A stretch of 11,773 bases of DNA from positions 1 through 11,773 of the forward strand of contig JAILHZ010000165.1 of NCBI GenBank assembly GCA_024695545.1, read 5' to 3'. The notes below the pieces were generated by a model that was not told where the DNA came from, ran no database searches, and was given only the letters and a program-made list of their open reading frames with translations. Origin of the DNA: Clostridiales bacterium (GTDB taxonomy: Bacteria; Bacillota_A; Clostridia; Saccharofermentanales; Saccharofermentanaceae). The translations under genes were made by a program, and so were the position numbers. Positions 6,598 through 11,773 of this stretch are shown in pieces. Numbering within the stretch: the first letter of the stretch is position 1; every line of letters begins with the position of its first letter.

Positions 6598-6611
6598 CAA
6601 TAGCACGAAAC

Positions 6612-6645
6612 ATGAGCAAAAAACCGCAAGTTTTCAGCAGGATTA
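6612..6645 (-). terminator. Weak candidate terminator after the zinc-ribbon gene pair
   Basis: Just after the stop at 6651, the minus strand reads AAAAC, a 5-nt loop, then GTTTTTT. The stem is short and AT-rich but ends in a U run, and it lies upstream of the lar promoter. It may be only partial. Confidence 0.25.
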
Positions 6646-6650
6646 CTACA

Positions 6651-7667
6651 TCAGTCAATGACGTATACGACGAGCTTGAAAGTCTCGCTGTTTACGTTGT
6701 TGGTAAACGTGATCATCGTCTTTCCGGTGGTATTTCCGGCCAGGAAAGTAATGGAGCATATACCGAGATTGCCCTGATATGCCCAGTCCTGCTGCCAGGT
6801 AGGAGTTATCAGTCTGTTATCGGAATTCCAGTACACGGTGAACTGCCCGCTGGAGAGGAAGCCGACCTTGATAGTCTCGGATTCGCCCTTATGCAGTACG
6901 ACTACGTTCTTGGTTGCGAAGAACTTCTCGTTTCCGGCAGGATACGTAGCGATCTCGCCAAGGATCGTCTGATTGGTCAGATCGCCTACGTTCTTGGCGG
7001 CATCCTCTGCCTGCTTCTGATACTCATCACGCTGCTGGAGAGCCGTTGTGAGGCTTCCCTTAAGGTCGCTGTTGGACTGCTCGAGAGTCTTATTCTTGCT
7101 CTGCAGCTCCTCGATCTCGCCCTGCTGTTCTTCAAGCTTGTTCGCGCGCTCTTCCAGACGGTCCTCGAGCTGCGCGGTCGCACGCTCATGATCGCCCTTC
7201 TGCTTGAAGAAGAAGTATGAACCTACGCCCAGTCCGGCCGCCGCCAGTCCGAAAAGCACTGCGAAAATGACCATGGGTACGAGGAATTTCTTCTGCTTCT
7301 TCTCCGGCACCTGCGCCGACTCAGTCTCGGCACCGAGATAAACGGGCGCGCTGATCGGAACCGGAGCGGTTTTCTCTTCCTCCCAGGAAGACTGGAAAGC
7401 AGGCTGATATGACGGGAGAGGAGCATGCTGCTGCTCCTGCGGTTCGATATTCATCGCAGGGACCTGCGGCTCAATACCCATCGCCGGAGCCTGTGGCTCA
7501 TAATTCATCGCAGGGACCTGCGGAGACATGGTCTGTCCGATATTCTGAAAATCAGAAGGACTCATGGGGACCGGTACAGTCTGACCCAGAGAATGCAGCG
7601 CAGTGCCGCATTCGGAACAGAACATGGCTTGATCATCATTTTGTGAATTGCAGTTCGGACAAATCAT
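6651..7667 (-). CDS. Zinc-ribbon, single-pass membrane protein with coiled coil and C-terminal beta domain (paralogue 1)
   Basis: The 338-residue product starts with a zinc ribbon, CPNC then FCSECGTAL (Cys3, 6, 17, 20). A Pro/Met/Gln-rich linker follows (about 25-120) with 9-residue repeats of the form EPQVPAMNI. Then come KKQKK, a membrane helix (about 128-154), a heptad-type coiled coil (about 158-230) and a beta-rich domain (about 248-338, with SITFLAGNTTGKTMITFTNN). Lysines before the helix put the zinc ribbon in the cytoplasm and the coiled coil and beta domain outside. I chose the ATG at 7667. A further ATG at 7676 would leave one base after the AGGGGG site, while 7667 gives 10 nt and aligns exactly with the paralogue's start. 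It lies 47 bp after its paralogue on the same strand. Function unknown; the layout suits a membrane sensor or scaffold. Confidence 0.85.
   Translation of the reverse strand: MICPNCNSQNDDQAMFCSECGTALHSLGQTVPVPMSPSDFQNIGQTMSPQVPAMNYEPQAPAMGIEPQVPAMNIEPQEQQHAPLPSYQPAFQSSWEEEKTAPVPISAPVYLGAETESAQVPEKKQKKFLVPMVIFAVLFGLAAAGLGVGSYFFFKQKGDHERATAQLEDRLEERANKLEEQQGEIEELQSKNKTLEQSNSDLKGSLTTALQQRDEYQKQAEDAAKNVGDLTNQTILGEIATYPAGNEKFFATKNVVVLHKGESETIKVGFLSSGQFTVYWNSDNRLITPTWQQDWAYQGNLGICSITFLAGNTTGKTMITFTNNVNSETFKLVVYVID
7437..7517 (-). repeat. Three tandem 27-bp repeats inside the zinc-ribbon gene linker
   Basis: Units begin at 7437, 7464 and 7491, each with ctg(c/t)gg on the plus strand; a partial fourth begins at 7518. 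Each unit encodes nine residues of the type EPQ(V/A)PAM(N/G)(I/Y). The spacing is exact at 27 bp with a few substitutions, so the array is recent or under selection and could vary in copy number between strains. Confidence 0.8.
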
Positions 7668-7688
7668 AAACAGCATTCCCCCTTTGGG

Positions 7689-7706
7689 TTCGCGTCAAAT
7701 CGCGAA
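7689..7706 (-). other. Small hairpin between the two zinc-ribbon genes
   Basis: TTCGCG (7689-7694) and CGCGAA (7701-7706) form a perfect 6-bp stem with a 6-nt loop. It lies 8 bp after the upstream gene's stop on the minus strand and before the next gene's ribosome site, with no U-tract. It may mark an mRNA processing or stability site within a two-gene operon. Confidence 0.35.
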
Positions 7707-7714
7707 GGATAAAA

Positions 7715-8902
7715 TCAGATTACGAATACGATGACCTGGAAAGAATCACTGTTCATGGTATTTGTGAAAGTGAGTACGGTCTTTCCGGTAGCGTTGCCGG
7801 CTGTGATCGTGATGGAGCAGATAGCGTTCTTGCCTTCGTTGAGCCAGTCATTCTCCCACTTTACATCAACGTTCTTGTTATTGCTGTTGCAGTTGAATGT
7901 GAAGTTGCCGGAAGCGCCGCTGAGGGTGACAGGAATATTATCATTCGCGCCCTTCTGAAGAACGATTACGTTTCTGTTGGCGTAGAATGTTCTGTTCGGA
8001 TCCTGCAGCTTGTCGATATCAGAGTAAATGCCCTGCAGTGCTTTTGCATTATCTTCTGCCTGCTTCTTATACTCGGCGATTTCCTTCTGGGCAGCGCTGC
8101 TGTCATTCTGAGCGGTTGCCAGATCATTTGCCAGCTGATCCTTCTCGTTGGTCAGCTCGACGATCTCGTTCTGAAGATTATTCTGCTTCTGAACATAATC
8201 CTTTACGTCGTCTTCGAGATTGGAGATCTGATCATCCTTCTCGTCGATTTCCGCTTCGCAGTTCTCGACCTGAGCCTTCAGATCCTTGTTATCCTTCTTC
8301 TCCTTCAGGAAGAGGTATGTGCCGACACCAATGGCAGCCGCGGCCAGCGCGAAAAGCACTGCGAAGATGACCATCGGTACGAGGAATTTCTTCTGCTTCT
8401 TCTCAGACGGTGCAGACGGATCGACATAGTTCATCGGAGCTGCCGGCTGCGGTGCGCTCTGGAACTCCGGTGCGCTCTGGAATGCCGGTGCAGGTGCCTG
8501 CGGGAATTCCGGCTGGACCGGTGCTTCCTGGGCAGGCTGGAAAATCGGCACGGTCTGTGCCATAGACTCGGCATTCTCCTGGAAGCCCATAGCTACTGTC
8601 TGATCTAACTCGGGAACTGCTTCCGGCGCAGCTGCCGGGGCAGGAGCGAACGGAGATGCAGCGTTTTCCGGAACCTGGAAATCATCCGCGATCGTTTCCT
8701 CAAGAGGATCTGCTGCCGGGATCTGCGCATCATCAGAAGAAGGCAGTTCGACGGCATCTGCGGCAGGTGTATCTACAGCAGGTGTATCTGCAGCCTCGGC
8801 AGAAGGTGTATCAATATTCTCCGGCGGTGCAAATCTGGTTCCGCATTCAGAACAGAATAAAGCGCCTTCCATGTTTTCTGCATTGCAGTTCGTACATTTC
8901 AT
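7715..8902 (-). CDS. Zinc-ribbon, single-pass membrane protein with coiled coil and C-terminal beta domain (paralogue 2)
   Basis: The 395-residue product has the same plan as the downstream gene: zinc ribbon (Cys3, 6, 17, 20 in CTNC and FCSECGTRF), a long acidic then Pro/Ala/Gln-rich linker (about 25-165), a basic KKQKK, a membrane helix (about 172-199), a coiled coil (about 203-295, with many Asp/Glu/Lys/Asn heptads) and a terminal beta-rich domain (306-395). The membrane segment (KKQKKFLVPMVIFAVLF) is nearly identical in the two paralogues, and the ends align (ICSITITAGNATGKTVLTFTN), while the linkers have diverged. The linker carries short repeats (DTPA, and APEFQS-type). An AAGGAGGG site 8 nt upstream supports the start. 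The C-terminal domain may be Ig- or BACON-like; I cannot confirm it. Positive-inside topology puts the coiled coil and beta domain outside the cell. Function unknown. Confidence 0.85.
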   Translation of the reverse strand: MKCTNCNAENMEGALFCSECGTRFAPPENIDTPSAEAADTPAVDTPAADAVELPSSDDAQIPAADPLEETIADDFQVPENAASPFAPAPAAAPEAVPELDQTVAMGFQENAESMAQTVPIFQPAQEAPVQPEFPQAPAPAFQSAPEFQSAPQPAAPMNYVDPSAPSEKKQKKFLVPMVIFAVLFALAAAAIGVGTYLFLKEKKDNKDLKAQVENCEAEIDEKDDQISNLEDDVKDYVQKQNNLQNEIVELTNEKDQLANDLATAQNDSSAAQKEIAEYKKQAEDNAKALQGIYSDIDKLQDPNRTFYANRNVIVLQKGANDNIPVTLSGASGNFTFNCNSNNKNVDVKWENDWLNEGKNAICSITITAGNATGKTVLTFTNTMNSDSFQVIVFVI

Positions 8903-8943
8903 AGTTTAGACCCTCCTTAAAAAACCTTTAGCCTATTGTACCT

Positions 8944-8973
8944 ATTGTATAGCAAAAGAAACGCTCCGTGCAA
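8944..8973 (-). promoter_or_regulatory. Promoter of the zinc-ribbon gene pair
   Basis: On the minus strand TTGCAC (complement of 8968-8973) is followed by TATACAAT (8944-8951). The spacing is 16 bp to TATACA or 18 bp to TACAAT. The -35 box overlaps one arm of the upstream terminator hairpin. Confidence 0.5.
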
Positions 8974-9002
8974 TTCCCAAATTACAGGAAAAACACGGAG
9001 CG
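8962..9002 (-). terminator. Intrinsic terminator of the buk-pta-phosphoesterase operon
   Basis: CGCTCCGTG (8962-8970) and CACGGAGCG (8994-9002) pair perfectly over 9 bp. After a symmetric 3-nt internal loop, TTCC (8974-8977) pairs with GGAA (8987-8990). On the minus strand the stem is followed by TTTCTTTT. It lies 28 bp after the phosphoesterase stop, at the right place to end that operon. Confidence 0.75.
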
Positions 9003-9030
9003 GAGAATACTTTTTAAGACTTTATCGGGG

Positions 9031-9516
9031 TTATCCGAACAGTTCTACATGAAGTGCTCCCGATTCGTCTGATTCGATGGTCATGTAATTGCCGTTTTTC
9101 ATGGCGCCCGGATTCAGAAAACGGATACCGTATGTCTCCTTATCCTGCTGCCTGTGCGTGTGCCCGTAGACCACCACATTGCACCCGCTTTCCTTCGCCG
9201 CATAGGCTATCAGCTCCATACTTGCGCGGTAAAGGTGGCCATGTGTGACCAGTGCGCGCTGCGTCTTGCTCAGCGGCACCGTGATGCGGTCGGGAATTCC
9301 GGAGGAAGAGGAGAAGTAGTAGTCGCAGTTTCCACGGACCATGCGGATGTCCATCGAGCGCGAGGTGCATCGTCTTACGATCTCTTCCAGATCATAAGAC
9401 TCCATCTCCAGGTCACCGCAGACGATCACGGTATCGATATCCTTGTGGCGCGACAGCGCCGACTCGAGCCGGGATTCCGCCCCGTGAATATCCGAGCAGA
9501 CAAAATACTTCGTCAT
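9031..9516 (-). CDS. YfcE/MJ0936-type metallophosphoesterase
   Basis: The 161-residue cytoplasmic product carries all the metal-binding motifs of the calcineurin-like phosphoesterase fold: SDIHG (Asp9, His11), GDLE (Asp35), GNCD (Asn63, with the Cys usual in this subfamily), THGH (His92) and GHTH (His119, His121). The length and motif spacing fit the small YfcE/MJ0936 group, which hydrolyse phosphodiesters in vitro and whose physiological substrates are mostly unknown. An AAGGAAC site precedes the start. It is the last gene of the operon after pta, 75 bp downstream, and is followed by a good terminator. Link to acid production is by co-transcription only. Confidence 0.9.
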   Translation of the reverse strand: MTKYFVCSDIHGAESRLESALSRHKDIDTVIVCGDLEMESYDLEEIVRRCTSRSMDIRMVRGNCDYYFSSSSGIPDRITVPLSKTQRALVTHGHLYRASMELIAYAAKESGCNVVVYGHTHRQQDKETYGIRFLNPGAMKNGNYMTIESDESGALHVELFG

Positions 9517-9534
9517 GAGCCTGTTCCTTTCCGG

Positions 9535-9590
9535 TCCTTCTGATCCTTCTGAAAAGCAGGGAGCTCCTTATAAAACAGGGAGATCCTTTA
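9535..9590. repeat. Short direct repeats between pta and the phosphoesterase gene
   Basis: TCCTTCTGA occurs twice in tandem (9535-9543 and 9544-9552). CAGGGAGNTCCTT then occurs twice, 19 bp apart (9557-9569 and 9576-9588). On the minus strand (the mRNA sense) this gives a series of AAGGA-like Shine-Dalgarno words before the true ribosome site. No open frame uses them. Confidence 0.6.
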
Positions 9591-9591
9591 A

Positions 9592-10584
9592 TTACTGTGC
9601 CTGAACGGCCGTCATTGCTACAGTGTTTACGATATCCTCGACAGAGCAGCCGCGGGACAGATCGTTACAGGGCTTTGCGAGACCCTGAAGTACTGCGAAG
9701 CAGTCAGCGCCGCCGATACGCTGTGTGATCTTATATCCGATGTTACCCGCCTGAAGATCCGGGAAGATCAGGACGTTGGCACGGCCGGCAACCGGGGATC
9801 CCGGTGCTTTTGAAGCGCCTACTTCCGGAACGAGAGCTGCGTCAAACTGCATCTCGCCGTCAAGGAGAAGATCCGGTGCGAGTTCATGAGCGATACGAGT
9901 TGCTTCCTGCATCTTGGTAACGAGGTCATGCTTGGCGCTGCCCTTCGTGGAGAAGGAAAGAAGTGCGACTCTCGGCTCTTCGATGCCGCAGAGAACACGT
10001 GCGGTCTCTGCAGCGGAAACAGCGATCTGCGCGGTCTCTTCCGCAGTCGGGCACGGGTTAACGACACAGTCGGCATAGACGAGAAGTCCGTCTTCGCCGA
10101 GGCTCTTGTTCGGGCACTCCATCAGGAAAGAACTCGATACGATGGACATACCGGGCTTTGCCTTGATGATCTGAAGTGCCGGACGGAGCATGTCGCCCGT
10201 GGTGTGAACGGCGCCGGAAACGAGGCCGTCCGCGTCACCGAGCTTGACCATCATGACGGCAAAGTACATCGGGTCGGAAACCAGCTTCTTTGCGTCCTCT
10301 TCGGTAACGCCCTTTGCTTTTCTCAGCTCATAGAGAGCCTGTGCATATTCATCAAACTTTGCGCTCTTTGCGGGAGAGATGACCTCGATGCCCGTGATGT
10401 CCGCGCCTTGCTCAGAGGCAACCTTGGCAACGGCGTCCGGATCTCCGATGAGGATCGGCTCCGCGAGCCCTTCCTTCTTAATGATCTCCGCCGCCTTTAC
10501 GGTACGCTTTTCGTCACCTTCCGGAAGAACGATCTTCTTAACATCAGCCTGTGCTTTTGCTCTGATCCTATCAATTAAACTCAT
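9592..10584 (-). CDS. pta: Phosphate acetyltransferase (Pta)
   Basis: The 330-residue product interconverts acetyl-CoA plus phosphate with acetyl phosphate plus CoA. It has the length of the single-domain bacterial Pta. Motifs: KIVLPEGDEKRTVKAA (17-32), DGLVSGAVHTTGDMLRPAL (119-137), SFSTKGSAKHD (210-220), GEMQFDAALVPEVG (243-256), FPDLQAGNIGYK (274-285) and NDLSRGCSVEDIV (307-319). The last holds Ser310, Arg311 and Asp317, which correspond to catalytic or CoA-site residues of known Pta structures. A GAGG site lies 8 nt before the start. It begins 18 bp after the kinase gene stop and is surely co-transcribed with it. The pairing with a butyrate-kinase-type rather than acetate-kinase-type partner is unusual. 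Activity on longer acyl-CoAs cannot be excluded from sequence, but the chain is Pta-like, not Ptb-like. Confidence 0.95.
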   Translation of the reverse strand: MSLIDRIRAKAQADVKKIVLPEGDEKRTVKAAEIIKKEGLAEPILIGDPDAVAKVASEQGADITGIEVISPAKSAKFDEYAQALYELRKAKGVTEEDAKKLVSDPMYFAVMMVKLGDADGLVSGAVHTTGDMLRPALQIIKAKPGMSIVSSSFLMECPNKSLGEDGLLVYADCVVNPCPTAEETAQIAVSAAETARVLCGIEEPRVALLSFSTKGSAKHDLVTKMQEATRIAHELAPDLLLDGEMQFDAALVPEVGASKAPGSPVAGRANVLIFPDLQAGNIGYKITQRIGGADCFAVLQGLAKPCNDLSRGCSVEDIVNTVAMTAVQAQ

Positions 10585-10602
10585 ACGAAAATCCTCGCTT
10601 TC

Positions 10603-11724
10603 TTAAATCTCGAATCCTTCAAATCCCTGCCATACATCCTCTCCGGAGTATGTGCGTGCGGTAAGCTTGCCCTGCATGACCTTCAGTGCCGGAAGCGCCA
10701 GAGCCTCCTGCTCCATCTCGCCCGGATAAACGCTGATCGGTGCGATCCATCCGCAGCGCTTTTCGATCATTTCCTTAACGTCCGGGAAGCGGAGAAGTCC
10801 GCCGGTAAGAAGGATGCCGTCGACCTTGCCGCAGAGCACGCAGCTCATCTCGCCGATCATCTTGCAGATCTGGTAGAGCATGGTGTTCCAGACGAGGTCA
10901 GCCTTCTTATCGCCCTTTTCGAGCAGATCGTGGATCGTGTCGGCATTCGCGGTTCCGAACAGATCGACAAAACCGCCGGCACGGGAGCAGCGGAGACGTA
11001 CGTCCGCGACAGAGTGTTCTTCAATATAGTCGAGAAGGGCCAGTACCGGCACAGATCCGATTCTTGTCGGTGTAAAAGCACCTTCGCCGTCGGCACCCAT
11101 GTTTCCGTCGACCATCTTACCGTGGTCGTGCGCGCTGACGGTGATACCGCCATCGATATGAGCGACAACGAAATTGCAGTCTTCGTACTTCTTGCCCATG
11201 ACTTTTTCCGCATGGTATTCGGCAACAGCCTTCTGGTTCAGCACGTGGGAGTGGGATACACGGTAGATGCCCTTGATGCCGGTAAGACGGGCATAGTCAC
11301 CGTACTCATCTACGTTGGTCGGGTTCAGTGTGAATGCCGGCTTATTAAATTCCTGCGCGAACTTCCAGGCGAGCATGACACCGAGCTTGGCCGGGTGCTC
11401 ACTGCCGCCGACGGCAGCAACTGTATCGTCGTAGAGCTTCTGGTCGATCTTCGTGATACCGCCCGGCTGCGTGTGTGCAGAACCGCCGCGGCCGACGAAT
11501 ACGTCGATCTCTTCCGGCTTATATCCCTCATCCTTCAGCATGTCGAGGATGACGCCGTAACGGAAAGGCATCTGGTCATTTACGTGCGGAAAAGATAGGA
11601 GAACATCCGCATCATGAAAAAGGCTTTTCTCGAAAACGGATTCCTCGTTCTCGAAAAGACTCACCTTCGTCGAGGTCGAGCCCGGGTTAATGATCAGCAA
11701 TTTGAACTTCTTTTCATCCTGCAT
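10603..11724 (-). CDS. buk: Butyrate kinase family acyl kinase (divergent)
   Basis: The 373-residue product belongs to the ASKHA acid-kinase fold and is closest to butyrate kinase. It starts KLLIINPGSTSTKVSLFENE (8-27) and continues with VGRGG (77-81), LNQKAVAEYHAEKVMGKKYED (162-182), DGEGAFTPTRIGSVPV (212-227) and DGILLTGGL (302-310). It would transfer phosphate from an acyl phosphate to ADP, making ATP and a free acid. Acetate kinase motifs (INCGSSSLK, HLGNG) are absent. It is divergent: the usual HMGGGTSVG-type loop reads HIDGGITVSAH (189-199), with Asp190 in place of Gly, so the substrate may differ from butyrate. An AGGAGA site lies 7 nt before the ATG. It is the first gene of the operon in this window; its promoter lies at or beyond the right edge. 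Confidence 0.85.
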   Translation of the reverse strand: MQDEKKFKLLIINPGSTSTKVSLFENEESVFEKSLFHDADVLLSFPHVNDQMPFRYGVILDMLKDEGYKPEEIDVFVGRGGSAHTQPGGITKIDQKLYDDTVAAVGGSEHPAKLGVMLAWKFAQEFNKPAFTLNPTNVDEYGDYARLTGIKGIYRVSHSHVLNQKAVAEYHAEKVMGKKYEDCNFVVAHIDGGITVSAHDHGKMVDGNMGADGEGAFTPTRIGSVPVLALLDYIEEHSVADVRLRCSRAGGFVDLFGTANADTIHDLLEKGDKKADLVWNTMLYQICKMIGEMSCVLCGKVDGILLTGGLLRFPDVKEMIEKRCGWIAPISVYPGEMEQEALALPALKVMQGKLTARTYSGEDVWQGFEGFEI

Positions 11725-11745
11725 AAGAATGTCTCCTGTCGTAAA

Positions 11746-11759
11746 GAAAAGTGCTTTTC
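11746..11759. repeat. Motif copy in a palindromic context upstream of buk
   Basis: GAAAAG (11746-11751) and CTTTTC (11754-11759) flank TG, so the iterated AGTGCTTTT (11750-11758) here lies in a 6+2+6 near-palindrome, 21 bp upstream of the kinase start codon. No promoter is visible in the 49 bp before the window ends. Confidence 0.6.
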
Positions 11760-11773
11760 ACGAAGAAGGATCC

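Larger units (their letters stand above)
789..11758. repeat. Dispersed iterated motif AGTGCTTTT / AAAAGCACT (11 exact 9-mers, 16 core 8-mers)
   Basis: Exact AGTGCTTTT on the plus strand begins at 789, 3678, 6585, 8037 and 11750. Exact AAAAGCACT begins at 1934, 1980, 2960, 4151, 7252 and 8352. Core-only copies (GTGCTTTT or AAAAGCAC) begin at 1952, 5458, 9804, 10551 and 11074; four of these have G in place of the first A. About 0.1 exact 9-mers and 0.4 core 8-mers are expected by chance on both strands. Copies lie in intergenic DNA and in coding regions of most genes, in different frames and both orientations. Confidence 0.85.

Noticed and set aside
5781..7220. Plus-strand open frames opposite the small membrane genes (5781-6482) and zinc-ribbon paralogue 1 (6612-7220)
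   Set aside because: The sense-strand genes have good ribosome sites, operon overlaps and membrane helices; the antisense products do not look like proteins.
7252..8360. Motif copies at 7252 and 8352 as two independent observations
   Set aside because: Both fall in the same conserved membrane-helix codons of the two paralogues, so they count as one inherited site; the enrichment still holds with the remaining copies.
9886..11598. Long plus-strand open frames opposite pta (9886-10578) and buk (10930-11598)
   Set aside because: Both are antisense to confidently identified enzymes and show no ribosome site or motifs.

Overview
The window reads as chromosomal DNA of an anaerobic Gram-positive bacterium of the class Clostridia (Lachnospiraceae-like or a relative). 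The grounds are a clostridial-type ECF sigma factor, strong AGGAGG-type ribosome binding sites, a Pta/butyrate-kinase-type fermentation operon, the two-subunit oxygen-sensitive class I hydro-lyase, and nickel-pincer cofactor genes, in DNA of moderate GC content. I see no phage, IS, CRISPR, tRNA or rRNA. Genus and species cannot be read from this stretch.

Layout. From 1 to 503 (minus) is the N-terminal part of an ECF sigma factor, cut by the window edge, preceded on the same strand by a gene for a 417-residue lipoprotein (594-1847). A 231-bp divergent promoter region (1848-2078) separates these from the plus-strand pair ttdA-ttdB (2079-3593), a class I hydro-lyase that looks most like L(+)-tartrate dehydratase. 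Convergent with it is a minus-strand operon (6532 down to 3713): two small membrane proteins, larB and larC. LarB and LarC are two of the three known enzymes that make the nickel-pincer nucleotide cofactor of lactate-racemase-type enzymes. LarE and LarA are not in the window. Upstream, also on minus, lie two tandem paralogues (6651-7667 and 7715-8902), each with an N-terminal zinc ribbon, Pro/Ala-rich linker, one membrane helix, a coiled coil and a conserved beta-rich C-terminal domain. A terminator/promoter overlap (8941-9002) separates them from the operon buk-like kinase, pta and YfcE-type phosphoesterase (11724 down to 9031).

How the genes work together. Pta and the kinase would convert acyl-CoA to acyl phosphate and then to free acid plus ATP. 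TtdAB would dehydrate a 2-hydroxy acid. LarBC would supply a cofactor for 2-hydroxy-acid racemases. The overall theme is anaerobic hydroxy-acid and short-chain acid metabolism.

The most unusual signal is not a gene. The 9-mer AGTGCTTTT (reverse complement AAAAGCACT) occurs 11 times in 11.8 kb, where about 0.1 is expected by chance, and its 8-bp core GTGCTTTT occurs 16 times. Copies are split 8:8 between the strands, spread about one per gene, read in different frames inside coding regions, and enriched in intergenic DNA (6 of 16 copies in about 7.5% of the sequence). One inverted pair sits in the divergent promoter region. In density and behaviour it resembles the DNA-uptake sequences of Haemophilus and Neisseria or the iterated HIP1 element of cyanobacteria. 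I know of no such element described for Clostridia.
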